Shown here: positions 46,683-59,557 of the stretch, in pieces
Layout: each line of letters begins with the position of its first letter
Numbering within the stretch: position 1 is the first letter of the stretch
Origin: Ampullaceana balthica
Taxonomy: Eukaryota; Mollusca; Gastropoda; Lymnaeidae
NCBI GenBank assembly: GCA_944989445.1
Contig: CALYLW010001222.1
Coordinates: forward strand, 262,350-326,349
Length of the DNA stretch: 64,000 bases
Reading direction: 5' to 3'
Notes under the pieces: model-generated
Databases searched by the model: none
What the model saw: the letters and a program-made list of their open reading frames with translations, nothing else
Told to the model about the DNA's origin: nothing
Translations under genes and position numbers: made by a program

Positions 46683-49159
46683 GGCTCACACTTGTCACAG
46701 TACATGGCTCACTCTTGTCACAGTACATGGCTCACTCTTGTCACAATACATGGCTCACTCTTGTCACAATACATGGCTCACTCTTGTCACAATACATGGC
46801 TCACTCTTGTCACAGTACATGGCTCACTCTTGTCACAATACATGGCTCACTCTTGTCACAATACATGGCTCACTCTTGTCACAGTACATGGCTCACTCTT
46901 CTCACAATACATGGCCCACTCTTCTCACAATACATGGCTCACTCTTGTCACAATACATGGCTCACTCTTGTCACAATACATGGCTCACTCTTGTCACAAT
47001 ACATGGCTCACTCTTGTCACAGTACATGGCTCACTCTTGTCACAATACATGGCTCACTCTTGTCACAATACATGGCTCACTCTTGTCACAATACATGGCT
47101 CACTCTTGTCACAATACATGGCTCACTCTTGTCACAATACATGGCTCACTCTTGTCACAGTACATGGCTCACTCTTGTCACAATACATGGCTCACTCTTG
47201 TCACAATACATGGCTCACTCTTGTCACAATACATGGCTCACTCTTGTCACAATACATGGCTCACTCTTGTCACAATACATGGCTCACTCTTGTCACAATA
47301 CATGGCTCACTCTTGTCACAATACATGGCTAACTCTTGTCACAATACATGGCTCACTCTTGTCACAATACATGGCTCACTCTTGTCACAATACATGGCTC
47401 ACTCTTGTCACAATACATGGCTCACTCTTGTCACAGTACATGGCTCACTCTTGTCACAATACATGGCTCACTCTTGTCACAATACATGGCTCACTCTTGT
47501 CACAATACATGGCTCACTCTTGTCACAATACATGGCTCACTCTTGTCACAATACATGGCTCACTCTTGTCACAATACATGGCTCACTCTTGTCACAATAC
47601 ATGGCTCACTCTTGTCACAATACATGGCTCACTCTTGTCACAATACATGGCTCACTCTTGTCACAATACATGGCTCACTCTTGTCACAATACATGGCTCA
47701 CTCTTGTCACAATACATGGCTCACTCTTGTCACAATACATGGGTCACTCTTGTCACAATACATGGCTCACTCTTGTCACAGTACATGGCTAACTCTTGTC
47801 ACAATACATGACTCACTCTTGTCACAATACATGGCTCACTCTTGTCACAATACATGGCTCACTCTTGTCACAATACATGGCTCACTCTTGTCACAATACA
47901 TGGCTCACTCTTGTCACAATACATGGCTCACTCTTGTCACAATACATGGCTCACTCTTGTCACAATACATGGCTCACTCTTGTCACAGTACATGGCTCAC
48001 TCTTGTCACAATACATGGCTCACTCTTGTCACAATACATGGCTCACTCTTGTCACAATACATGGCTCACTCTTGTCACAATACATGGCTCACTCTTGTCA
48101 CAGTACATGGCTCACTCTTGTCACAATACATGGCTCACTCTTGTCACAATACATGGCTCACTCTTGTCACAATACATGGCTCACTCTTGTCACAATACAT
48201 GGCTCACTCTTGTCACAATACATGGCTCACTCTTGTCACAATACATGGCTCACTCTTGTCACAATACATGGCTCACTCTTGTCACAATACATGGCTCACT
48301 CTTGTCACAATACATGGCTCACTCTTGTCACAATACATGGCTCACTCTTGTCACAATACATGGCTCACTCTTGTCACAATACATGGCTCACTCTTGTCAC
48401 AATACATGGCTCACTCTTGTCACAATACATGGCTCACTCTTGTCACAATACATGGCTCACTCTTGTCACAATACATGGCTCACTCTTGTCACAATACATG
48501 GCTCACTCTTGTCACAATACATGGCTAACTCTTGTCACAATACATGGCTCACTCTTGTCACAATACATGGCTCACTCTTGTCACAATACATGGCTCACTC
48601 TTGTCACAATACATGGCTCACTCTTGTCACAATACATCGCTCACTCTTGTCACAATACATGGCTCACTCTTGTCACAATACATGACTCACTCTTGTCACA
48701 ATACATGGCTCACTCTTGTCACAATACATGGCTCACTCTTGTCACAATACATGGCTCACTCTTGTCACAATACATGGCTCACTCTTGTCACAATACATGG
48801 CTCACTCTTGTCACAATACATGGCTAACTCTTGTCACAATACATGGCTCACTCTTGTCACAATACATGGCTCACTCTTGTCACAATACATGGCTCACTCT
48901 TGTCACAATACATGGCTCACTCTTGTCACAATACATGGCTCACTCTTGTCACAATACATGGCTCACTCTTGTCACAATACATGGCTCACTCTTGTCACAA
49001 TACATGGCTCACTCTTGTCACAATACATGGCTCACTCTTGTCACAATACATGGCTCACTCTTGTCACAATACATGGCCCACTCTTGTCACAATACATGGC
49101 CCACTCTTGTCACAATACATGGCTCACTCTTGTCACAATACATGGCTCACTCTTGTCAC
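46683..49159. repeat. Minisatellite, 23-bp unit, about 108 copies
   Basis: Unit CTCTTGTCACAATACATGGC plus TCA. The period is not divisible by three, so a frame cycles through three readings every 69 bp and stays open for hundreds of codons. Variants: cagtacatgg in a minority of units, mostly the left half, plus single-base changes (ggctaactc, gactcac, ggcccac). Confidence 0.98.
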
Positions 49160-49171
49160 CAGCATACCGAT

Positions 49172-52100
49172 AATAGACATTTTGGGACTATTGTAAGTGA
49201 TGTATGAACATATAGACATTGGGACTATTGTAAGTGATGTATGAACATATAGACATTGGGACTATTGTAAGTGATGTATGAACATATAGACATTGGGACT
49301 ATTGTAAGTGATGTATGAACATATAGACATTGGGACTATTGTAAGTGATGTATGAACATATAGACATTGGGACTATTGTAAGTGATGTATGAACATATAG
49401 ACATTGGGACTATTGTAAGTGATGTATGAACATATAGACATTGGGACTATTGTAAGTGGTGTATGAACATATAGACATTGGGACTATTGTAAGTGGTGTA
49501 TGAACATATAGACATTGGGACTATTGTAAGTGATGTATGAACATATAGACATTGGGACTATTGTAAGTGATGTATGAACATATAGACATTGGGACTATTG
49601 TAAGTGATGTATGAACATATAGACATTGGGACTATTGTAAGTGTGTATGAACATATAGACATTGGGACTATTGTAAGTGATGTATGAACATATAGACATT
49701 GGGACTATTGTAAGTGGTGTATGAACATATAGACATTGGGACTATTGTAAGTGGTGTATGAACATATAGACATTGGGACTATTGTAAGTGGTGTATGAAC
49801 ATATAGACATTGGGACTATTGTAAGTGGTGTATGAACATATAGACATTGGGACTATTGTAAGTGATGTATGAACATATAGACATTGGGACTATTGTAAGT
49901 GGTGTATGAACATATAGACATTGGGACTATTGTAAGTGGTGTATGAACATATAGACATTGGGACTATTGTAAGTGGTGTATGAACATATAGACATTGGGA
50001 CTATTGTAAGTGGTGTATGAACATATAGACATTGGGACTATTGTAAGTGGTGTATGAACATATAGACATTGGGACTATTGTAAGTGGTGTATGAACATAT
50101 AGACATTGGGACTATTGTAAGTGGTGTATGAACATATAGACATTGGGACTATTGTAAGTGATGTATGAACATATAGACATTGGGACTATTGTAAGTGATG
50201 TATGAACATATAGACATTGGGACTATTGTAAGTGATGTATGAACATATAGACATTGGGACTATTGTAAGTGGTGTATGAACATATAGACATTGGGACTAT
50301 TGTAAGTGATGTATGAACATATAGACATTGGGACTATTGTAAGTGGTGTATGAACATATAGACATTGGGACTATTGTAAGTGGTGTATGAACATATAGAC
50401 ATTGGGACTATTGTAAGTGGTGTATGAACATATAGACATTGGGACTATTGTAAGTGATGTATGAACATATAGACATTGGGACTATTGTAAGTGGTGTATG
50501 AACATATAGACATTGGGACTATTGTAAGTGGTGTATGAACATATAGACATTGGGACTATTGTAAGTGGTGTATGAACATATAGACATTGGGACTATTGTA
50601 AGTGGTGTATGAACATATAGACATTGGGACTATTGTAAGTGGTGTATGAACATATAGACATTGGGACTATTGTAAGTGATGTATGAACATATAGACATTG
50701 GGACTATTGTAAGTGGTGTATGAACATATAGACATTGGGACTATTGTAAGTGGTGTATGAACATATAGACATTGGGACTATTGTAAGTGATGTATGAACA
50801 TATAGACATTGGGACTATTGTAAGTGGTGTATGAACATATAGACATTGGGACTATTGTAAGTGGTGTATGAACATATAGACATTGGGACTATTGTAAGTG
50901 GTGTATGAACATATAGACATTGGGACTATTGTAAGTGGTGTATGAACATATAGACATTGGGACTATTGTAAGTGGTGTATGAACATATAGACATTGGGAC
51001 TATTGTAAGTGGTGTATGAACATATAGACATTGGGACTATTGTAAGTGGTGTATGAACATATAGACATTGGGACTATTGTAAGTGGTGTATGAACATATA
51101 GACATTGGGACTATTGTAAGTGGTGTATGAACATATAGACATTGGGACTATTGTAAGTGGTGTATGAACATATAGACATTGGGACTATTGTAAGTGATGT
51201 ATGAACATATAGACATTGGGACTATTGTAAGTGGTGTATGAACATATAGACATTGGGACTATTGTAAGTGGTGTATGAACATATAGACATTGGGACTATT
51301 GTAAGTGGTGTATGAACATATAGACATTGGGACTATTGTAAGTGGTGTATGAACATATAGACATTGGGACTATTGTAAGTGGTGTATGAACATATAGACA
51401 TTGGGACTATTGTAAGTGGTGTATGAACATATAGACATTGGGACTATTGTAAGTGATGTATGAACATATAGACATTGGGACTATTGTAAGTGGTGTATGA
51501 ACATATAGACATTGGGACTATTGTAAGTGATGTATGAACATATAGACATTGGGACTATTGTAAGTGATGTATGAACATATAGACATTGGGACTATTGTAA
51601 GTGATGTATGAACATATAGACATTGGGACTATTGTAAGTGATGTATGAACATATAGACATTGGGACTATTGTAAGTGGTGTATGAACATATAGACATTGG
51701 GACTATTGTAGGTCGTGTATGAACATATAGACATTGGGACTATTGTAAGTGGTGTATGAACATATAGACATTGGGACTATTGTAAGTGGTGTATGAACAT
51801 ATAGACATTGGGACTATTGTAAGTGGTGTATGAACATATAGACATTGGGACTATTGTAAGTGGCGTATGAACATATGACTTTTCTAAGTGGTGTATGAAC
51901 ATATAGACAATGGGACTATTGTAAGTTGTGTATGAACATATAGACATTGGGACTATTGTAAGTGGTGTATGAACATATAGACATTGGGACTATTGTAAGT
52001 AGTGTATGAAAATATAGACATTGAGACTATTGTAAGTGGTGTATGAACATATTACTATTGTAAGTGGTGTATGAACATATAGACATTGGGACTATTGTAA

Positions 52101-52412
52101 GTGGTGTATAAACATATAGACATTGGGACTATTGTAAGTGGTGTATGAACATATAGACATTGGGACTATTGTAAGTGGTGTTTGAACATATGACTATTGT
52201 AAGTGGTGTATGAAGATAAGACTACTGTCAGTTGTGTATGAACATATAGACATTGGGACTATTGTAGGTGGTGTATGAACATATAGACATTGGGACTATT
52301 GTAAGTGGTGTTTGAACATATGACTATTGTAAGTGGTGTATGAAGATAAGACTACTGTCAGTTGTGTATGAACATATAGACATTGGGACTATTGTAGTGG
52401 TGTATGAACATA
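49172..52412. repeat. Minisatellite, 37-bp unit, about 88 copies
   Basis: Unit ATATAGACATTGGGACTATT and GTAAGTGGTGTATGAAC. The main variant is gtgatg for gtggtg. Units are nearly identical until about 51,860; beyond that, shortened and mutated units appear, with a 2-fold block repeat around 52,170-52,390. Every unit has GTAAGT on the plus strand. Confidence 0.98.
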
Positions 52413-52819
52413 TATCTATAGGATCGCTTGGCCTTGGGTTCACGTTTCATTTCCATTTTCAGAGAATGTCTCAAATGTCATTGTTCATTGTTTCAATAAG
52501 GTTAGTTATTGTTCAGACCGGGTAACGTTATATCTGGATGGAACTACTTTAAGATAGTGTTTCTCAAATAGTGGGGCTCCGTAAAGGGGGGCTCGTTTGA
52601 CCTCGGCAAAAACTGTCATATTGGATGTACATTGTACTTATAACAATTTTATGGATAAATTATACTATTTACAGTCGCGCGGGTGGCTCGAAATGTTATC
52701 TTCTTCCTAGAGGGTGCATGCCAGAAAATAATTGAGAAGCACTGCTTTAAGACAAAGGGGACATTTTTTCCAGAATAACCTTAGAAGTAGCCATATTGTT
52801 GCAAAGTATTTGGAGTTAT
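52413..52819. other. Spacer holding a small hAT-type element
   Basis: Apart from the MITE at 52,555-52,744, nothing is recognised. Confidence 0.5.
52555..52744. mobile_element. hAT-type MITE, 190 bp, perfect 8-bp duplication
   Basis: Termini TAGTGTTTCTCAAATAG and ATAATTGAGAAGCACTG are inverted with slight mismatch. The flanks CTTTAAGA at 52,547-52,554 and 52,745-52,752 are identical. No coding. Confidence 0.88.
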
Positions 52820-53287
52820 AAAGATGTGAACGAAATTTTGTCTTGGCCAAGTCCACTAAGCTGACTAAGATGTGAACGAAATTTTGTCTTGGCCAAGTCC
52901 ACTAAGCTGACTAAGATGTGAACGAAATTTTGTCTTGGCCAAGTCCACTAAGCTGACTAAGATGTGAACGACATTTTGTCTTGGCCAAGTCCACTAAGCT
53001 GACTAAGATGTGAACGAAATTTTGTCTTGGCCAAGTCCACTAAGCTGACTAAGATGTGAACGAAATTTTGTCTTGGCCAAGTCCACTAAGCTGACTAAGA
53101 TGTGAACGAAATTTTGTCTTGGCCAAGTCCACTAAGCTGACTAAGATGTGAACGAAATTTTGTCTTGGCCAAGTCCACTAAGCTGACTAAGATGTGAACG
53201 AAATTTTGTCTTGGCCAAGTCCACTAAGCTGACTAAGATGTGAACGAAATTTTGTCTTGGCCAAGTCCACTAAGCTGACTAAGATGT
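52820..53287. repeat. Minisatellite, 46-bp unit, 10 copies
   Basis: Unit AAGATGTGAACGAAATTTTG, TCTTGGCCAAGTCCACTAAG and CTGACT; one unit has GACATTTTG. Confidence 0.96.
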
Positions 53288-53457
53288 AGAATCAATAATT
53301 ATCTTTTAAGTACTCAAACTCAAAGAAACTATTAATAAGTCGCACCCAAGACTACATGGCACCTAAGTTGCATTAATAGATTTCTAGCCTTCAATGACAA
53401 AACCTATGAACGCTTCTGTTATCAGCTGGAAAAGTTTAATGTCTACAACATGGCGCG

Positions 53458-53960
53458 CTGTCTCTTGGTTTCAATGGTGTCTGGACGTCATCATTTAGTG
53501 TACCTGTCTCTTGGTTTCAATGGTATCTGGACGTCATCATTTAGTGTACCCGTCTCTTGGTTTCAATGGTGTCTGGACGTCATCATTTAGTGTACCCGTC
53601 TTTTGGTTTCAATGGTGTCTGGACGTCATCATTTAGTGTACCCGTCTCTTGGTTTCAATGGTGTCTGGACGTCATCATTTAGTATATCTGTCTCTTGGTT
53701 TCAATGGTGTCTGGACGTCATCATTTAGTGTACCCGTCTCTTGGTTTCAATGGTGTCTGGACGTCATCATTTAGTGTACCCGTCTCTTGGTTTCAATGGT
53801 GTCTGGACGTCATCATTTAGTATATCTGTCTCTTGGTTTCAATGGTGTCTGGACGTCATCATTTAGTGTACCCGTCTCTTGGTTTCAATGGTATCTGGAC
53901 GTCATCATTTAGTGTACCCGTCTCTTGGTTTCAATGGTGTCTGGACGTCATCATTTAGTA
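53458..53960. repeat. Minisatellite, 46-bp unit, 11 copies (module array 1)
   Basis: Unit GTACCCGTCTCT + TGGTTTCAATGGTGTCTGG + ACGTCATCATTTAGT. The GTACCCGTCTCT start and TAGT end are shared with the two arrays that follow directly. Confidence 0.96.
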
Positions 53961-54402
53961 TATCCGTCTCTATTCATTATATATTGTACCTGTCTCTATT
54001 CATTATATAGTGTACCCGTCTCTATTCATTATATAGTGTACCCGTCTCTATTCATTATATAGTGTACCTGTCTATTCATTTAATATTGTACCTGTCTCTA
54101 TTCATTATATAGTGTACCCGTCTCTATTCAATATATATAGTACACCCGTCTCTATTCATTATATAGTGTACCTGTCACTATTCATTATTTAGTGTACCTG
54201 TCTCTATTCATTATATAGTGTACCCGTCTCTATTCAATATATATAGTACAGCCGACTCTATTCATTATATAGTGTACCTGTCTCTATTCATTATATAGTG
54301 TACCTGTCTCTATTCATTATATAGTGTACCTGTCTCTATTCATTATATAGTGTACCTGTCTCTATTCATTATATAGTGTACCTGTCTCTATTCATTATAT
54401 AG
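53961..54402. repeat. Minisatellite, 26-bp unit, about 17 copies (module array 2)
   Basis: Unit GTACCCGTCTCT + ATTCATTATATAGT, with c/t alternation in GTACC(C/T)G and a few longer or shorter units. Confidence 0.95.
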
Positions 54403-54836
54403 TGTACCCGTCTCTGGGCAGGACATAGTGTACCCGTCTCTGGGCAGGACATAGTGTACCCGTCTCTGGGCAGGACAAAGTGTACCTGTCTCTGGGCAGG
54501 ACATAGTGTACCTGTCTCTGGGCAGGACATCTCTGGGCAGGACATAGTGTACCCGTCTCTGGGCAGGACATAGTGTACCTGTCTCTGGGCAGGACATAGT
54601 GTACCTGTCTCTGGGCAGGACATCTCTGGGCAGGACATAGTGTACCCGTCTCTGGGCTGGACATAGTGTACCTGTCTCTGGGCAGGACATCTCTGGGTAG
54701 GACATAGTGTACCCGTCTCTGGGCAGGACATAGTGTACCTGTCTCTGGGCAGGACATAGTGTACCTGTCTCTGGGCAGGACATAGTGTACCTGTCTCTGG
54801 GCAGGACATAGTGTACCCGTCTCGGGGCAGGACATA
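54403..54836. repeat. Minisatellite, 26-bp unit, about 17 copies (module array 3)
   Basis: Unit GTACCCGTCTCT + GGGCAGGACATAGT. Three places have an extra shortened unit (GACATCTCTGGGCAG). Open on the minus strand in all frames because of the 26-bp period. Confidence 0.95.
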
Positions 54837-56501
54837 GCGAGGTTAATGACCATCTCCCATCTAGGATTCTTGATTGCCCCATCGGCTGGATTGTCAAAGC
54901 CTTAGGTCAGAGAAACTGTTCACGAATCTGCGTTAACTGGAGAATTCCCAGTTGATCTCTCCGGGCCTGTTAATTCATGCCCACATGTGGCACAGATGTG
55001 GAGTATGTTGATCTCGCCGGCATGTTACTGCCGACATGTCGCACAGATGTCGAGTATGTCGATATGTTGACGCGAGAACAGCGACCCTGAGAAAACAGTG
55101 GGATAACAGTTAGGATATTTCCATTATGACGCATTTCTTCAGTGCGAGAGAGACAAAGCGAGTCAATTCAATGTAAATACAACCAGATCGCTGCCATGAG
55201 GTTTGTGTTGACCAAATAAAAGTGTTACCTTAGACCCGACTTCGAGGAATTTAATCACATTCCCAACCCCGACACCTAACCCCTGGCTGGACAGGACGCT
55301 CCCCGTGACGTTGGTCAGTTGGCTCAGAACTTATGAACGACTTCTTACCATTTTATCATTGCCCATCCATGTTGAAGTGTCCATGATCATTTTCGACCGC
55401 TTACAACTTTTGTCGTACAAGATGCCGAGGACGTAATGGCCTCATCGGTGTTGTCATTACTCGTGTGCTGAGTCAGGGCCAGGGGGCAAGTTACAGAGGT
55501 TGTTGTGACATTAGTGGGGATGGGGTTCACATTAAACAAACCTGTCCCTAACCCTGACCCTAACTCTAACCTTTAAGAAGAATAATTTAAATAAAGTGTA
55601 AACAAAACAAAACCAACATGACCAGCCGTCGCCCACTTCAATCGGCGATATCCGCTGGCCACGCTCCGGTCTCTTTGACCATTGATCAGCCGGGGGTGGG
55701 GGTGGGGTCCCGGCTGTCGTTGGCATGCGACACGATCCATAGTGCCGAGGAGAGAGGTTGGATATTTGTGTCCGTAATGGTTTCTCTCATTAGCGCGGTT
55801 CCACGAGATTTCCTCGCCAACCCTTCGTTGAAGATTGAGTGCAATTATTTCTGAACGTCGCCTTATTTCTCTCCCGTGGATGCCGATGGCTCGCGACTGC
55901 AAATCGAGGGGAAGCATCGCTGGATTATTCCTCATTTAGTAGCGCGACTGTGACTGGATATGTTGCGGCCCCTTTCCTCATCCTTATGTCAACAGAGAGA
56001 AAGATATCATATTCGCTGTGAGTGGCGGAGTAAACACCGGTTGTAAAGTCATTGTTTCTATATTTGTGATATCTGGATTGCGCAGCGGTGCTCTGGAGTG
56101 CTATACGATTACTAAACATTGAACTTTTTGGAATGAAGGTGAAGAAATTTAAAATACTTCAGGCTTATTTTCTTTGTTTCACTTCTGTTTGATGATGGCT
56201 AGTTTCAGTAGTGGGTTTTGGGTTTGTCTTTCTGTGTGCTTAGGGTTATGGTATAGATAAGAGTCAATAGTTTCCCACTTTAGAGGTGTGTGTGTGTGGG
56301 GGCAGGGAGAGATAAGGGTTAAGTTTTGTACAACCTCTTTGCATGTCATCTGTGCATTTTGTGTTGTTTGTCGTTAGGACCGGAATTGTTCTGTTGGGCT
56401 GATATCGTTTTTACATCTGTAACAAATCAGAATTGGTCTTCTTGAATGGAATTCCAAGCTCGCTTATACAGTTCTGTCTTTTAAACAGCTTGTCATACAG
56501 C
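54837..56501. other. Longest apparently unique stretch of the repeat region, 1.7 kb
   Basis: Mixed base composition with normal CpG. A degenerate telomere-like run (CCCTAACCCTGACCCTAAC) lies at 55,554-55,575, a CpG-richer patch at about 55,620-55,960, and a (GT)n near 56,290. Open frames of 60-120 codons on both strands resemble nothing I know. Best place to look for an unrecognised exon or regulatory element. Confidence 0.4.
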
Positions 56502-56668
56502 TCTGATAGTTAACGTCTTTTAAGAGTTAAACCTTATTTCCAAAGCTCTGATAACTACCGGTCTTTTAAGAGTTAAACCTTATTTCCATAGCTCTGATAA
56601 CTACCGGTCTTTTAAGAGTTAAACCTTATTTCCAAAGCTCTGATAACTACCGGTCTTTTAAGAGTTAA
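56502..56668. repeat. Minisatellite, 46-bp unit, about 3.6 copies
   Basis: Unit TTTTAAGAGTTAAACCTTAT, TTCCAAAGCTCTGATAACTA and CCGGTC. Confidence 0.93.
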
Positions 56669-56670
56669 AC

Positions 56671-56883
56671 GGAGTGAATGGTGGAGCTAATGCCACGTAA
56701 CGGATGAATAGTGTAGCTAATACGACGTACGGGTGAATGGTGGAGCTAATACCACGTAACGGATGAATGGTGGAGCTAATACCACGTAACGGATGAATAG
56801 TGGAGCTAATACCACGTAACGGATGAATAGTGGAGCTAATGCCACGTAACGGGAGAATTGTGGAGCTCATACCTAGTAACGGA
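56671..56883. repeat. Minisatellite, 30-bp unit, 7 copies
   Basis: Unit GGATGAATGGTGGAGCTAAT and ACCACGTAAC; it follows directly on the preceding array. Confidence 0.94.
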
Positions 56884-57169
56884 CCACCTCATATACTCCT
56901 ACCAACTGAAGGCAGAATGCACGCTCTAGTTTGTCGTTCAAGTGTTATTTAATGCTCTTGTTTATGACAGCTCCAGGGGAGATTATTATGCCAGGGCCTT
57001 GGCCCCGGGGGTTGGGGCGGGGGGGGGGAATGCGATTATGCCCAAATAATGACGTGCTGGACAAAGGGGGCAGTTACAATGGAATACTTGAACCGTCGCG
57101 TTAGAAAGTTGTAATATCCTGCAGCTTGAGACGTCTGATGAAAACAGACACGCGATGTGAATGTGCCAC
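56884..57169. other. Spacer with G-run
   Basis: GGGGTTGGGGCGGGGGGGG at about 57,007-57,030 may mark a G-quadruplex; nothing else. Confidence 0.45.
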
Positions 57170-57928
57170 AATGACATGTTGGTATAGTGCACAGTCATGC
57201 CGTGATGACATGTTGGTCTAGTGCACAGTCATGCCGTGATGACATGTTAGTCTAGTGTGCAGTCATGCCGTGAAGACATGTTGGTCTAGTGTGCAGTCAT
57301 GCCGTGATGACATGTTGGTCTAGTGCAGTCATGCCGTGATGACATGTTGGTCTAGTGCAGTCATGCCGTGATGACATGTCGGTCTAGTGCACAGTCATGC
57401 CGTGATGACATGTTGGTCTAGTGCACAGTCATGTCGTGATGACATGTTGGTCTAGTGCGCAGTCATGCCGTGATGACATGTTGGTATAGTGCACAGTCAT
57501 GTCGTGATGACATGTTGGTCTAGTGCGCAGTCATGCCGTGATGACATGTTGGTCTAGTGTGCAGTCATGCCGTGATGACATGTTGGTCTAGTGTGCAGTC
57601 ATGCCGTGATAACATGTTGGTCTTGTGTGCAGACATGCCGTGATGACATGTTGGTCTAGTGCACAGTCATGCCGTGATGACATGTTGGTCTAGTGTGCAG
57701 TCATGCCGTGATGACATGTTGGTCTAGTGCAGTCATGCCGTGATGATATGTCGGTCTAGTGCAGTCATGCCGTGATGACATGTTGGTCTAGTGTGCAGTC
57801 ATGCCGTGATGACATGTTGGTCTAGTGTGCAGTCATGCATGATGACATGTTGGTCTAGTGTGCAGTCATGCGTGATGACATGTCGGTCTAGTGTGCAGTC
57901 ATGCATTGATGACATGTTGGGCTAGTGC
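57170..57928. repeat. Minisatellite, 30/34-bp units, about 23 copies
   Basis: Unit GATGACATGTTGGTCTAGTG, CACAGTCATGCCGT; shorter units lack 2-4 bp in GTG(CA)CAG. The unit boundary forms the inverted repeat GTCATGCCGTGATGAC. Confidence 0.95.
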
Positions 57929-58264
57929 CCCATCTATTTACAGTACAAGCCTTGATATGCATTGATTTCATTTTAGTCAATATAAGTTGATAGGTATCGA
58001 TTGCCAGTATATTACACAGATAAAGTACACCTTAAAACGCTCCGGCGAATGCTGGTATGACGACCGCATAGAACATTAATATAATATATAAAATTATGTT
58101 TGTATCCTACACAAAACTAAAGCTGAAACCTTGTTGTTTGATCTACAGAGATATGGACAGGGAGATGGAAATATCCTCTAACTTTTAGGCACATTGGATA
58201 CAACTATCTGTTGTGTTAACTGTCAGCGGAATCATTTTACTGCCAACTTCTCTCTGTTATGAAA
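57929..58264. other. Non-coding spacer
   Basis: Nothing recognised. Confidence 0.35.
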
Positions 58265-58762
58265 TAAGAGCAGACATTAACGGAGAGCTATTTATAGAGA
58301 GCAGACAGTAACGGAGTTCTATTTATAGAGAGCAGACAGTAATGGAGTGCTATTTATAGAGAGCAGACAGTAACGGAGTGCTATTTACAGAGAGCAGACA
58401 GTAACGGAGAGCTATTTGTAGAGAGCAGACAGTAACGGAGTGCTATTTATTGAGAGCAGACAGTAACGGAGTGCTATTTATAGAGAGCAGACAGTAACGG
58501 AGTGCTATTTATAGAGAGCAGACAGTAACTGAGAGCTATTTATAGAAAGCAGACAGTAACGGAGTTCTATTTATAGAGAGCAGACAGTAACGGAGTGCTA
58601 TTTATAGAGAGCAGACAGTAACGGAGTGCTATTTATAGAGAGGAGACGGTAACGGAGTGCTATTTACAGAGAGCAGACAGTATCCGAGTGCTATTTATAG
58701 AGAGCAGACAGTAACGGAGTGCTATTTCTAGAAAGCAGACAGTAACGGAGTGCTATTTATAG
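58265..58762. repeat. Minisatellite, 31-bp unit, 16 copies
   Basis: Unit AGAGAGCAGACAGTAACGGA and GTGCTATTTAT, with gttct, gagct and ttacag variants. Confidence 0.95.
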
Positions 58763-59180
58763 ACAAATCCCTTAAACCCCCAGACATCAGTTCAGAGATG
58801 AGACTGGGCTATTATTTGACACGCGTGGCTGGGGTTAATTGGCTGACAACTTGTTAGAGAGGTTGCTGTGAAAGATGGTTCAATTAGAAGGTATTAGCCC
58901 ACGGCTTGATTGGAGAACTCAGTGATGAAATGTTCTATTTGTCTTATTTGGTTTCAAGCAATCAACTTATTTACCTAAGCCGTTTACAACACCCGAGGCG
59001 TCAGTCTTCTCCAAGACTTTGCTATTCATATTTTGCTGTACGTTTCTTTTCATTTGCTTTTATCAGTATGCCATGCTTTGAGCGGCTGAAATTATACTCG
59101 GTGACCAGTTTTCTTGAACTGTTGTAACAAGATTCTCTAAGTGAAGAGCATTACGATTGGACAAACTGTTGGCCATGCTC
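58763..59180. other. Non-coding spacer
   Basis: Nothing recognised. Confidence 0.35.
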
Positions 59181-59557
59181 GACAATCACAACTGCTGTTT
59201 CAGACAATCACAACTGCTGTTTCAGACAATCACAACTGCTGTTTCAGACAATCGCAACTGCTGTTTCAGACAATCACAACTGCTGTGTCAGACAATCACA
59301 ACTGCTGTTTCAGCCAATCACAACTACTGTTTCAGACAATCACAACTGCTGTTTCAGACAATCACAACTGCTGTTTCAGACAATCACAACTGCTGTTTCA
59401 GACAATCACAACTGCTGTTTCAGCCAATCACAACTACTGTTTCAGACAATCACAACTGCTGTTTCAGACAATCACAACTGCTGTTTCAGCCAATCACAAC
59501 TACTGTTTCAGACAATCACAACTACTGTTTCAGACAATCACAACTGCTGATTCAGAC
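59181..59557. repeat. Minisatellite, 22-bp unit, 17 copies
   Basis: Unit GACAATCACAACTGCTGTTT plus CA. Variants CCAATC and CTACTG tend to co-occur on one unit and repeat every several units, hinting at block duplication. Confidence 0.96.

Noticed and set aside
46692..49207. Overlapping open frames of 200-450 codons
   Set aside because: All are frame-cycling readings of the 23-bp array; several overlap in different frames on the same strand.
55573..55935. A 120-codon minus-strand gene in the unique island
   Set aside because: No recognisable domain; overlapping open frames of similar quality occur on the opposite strand.
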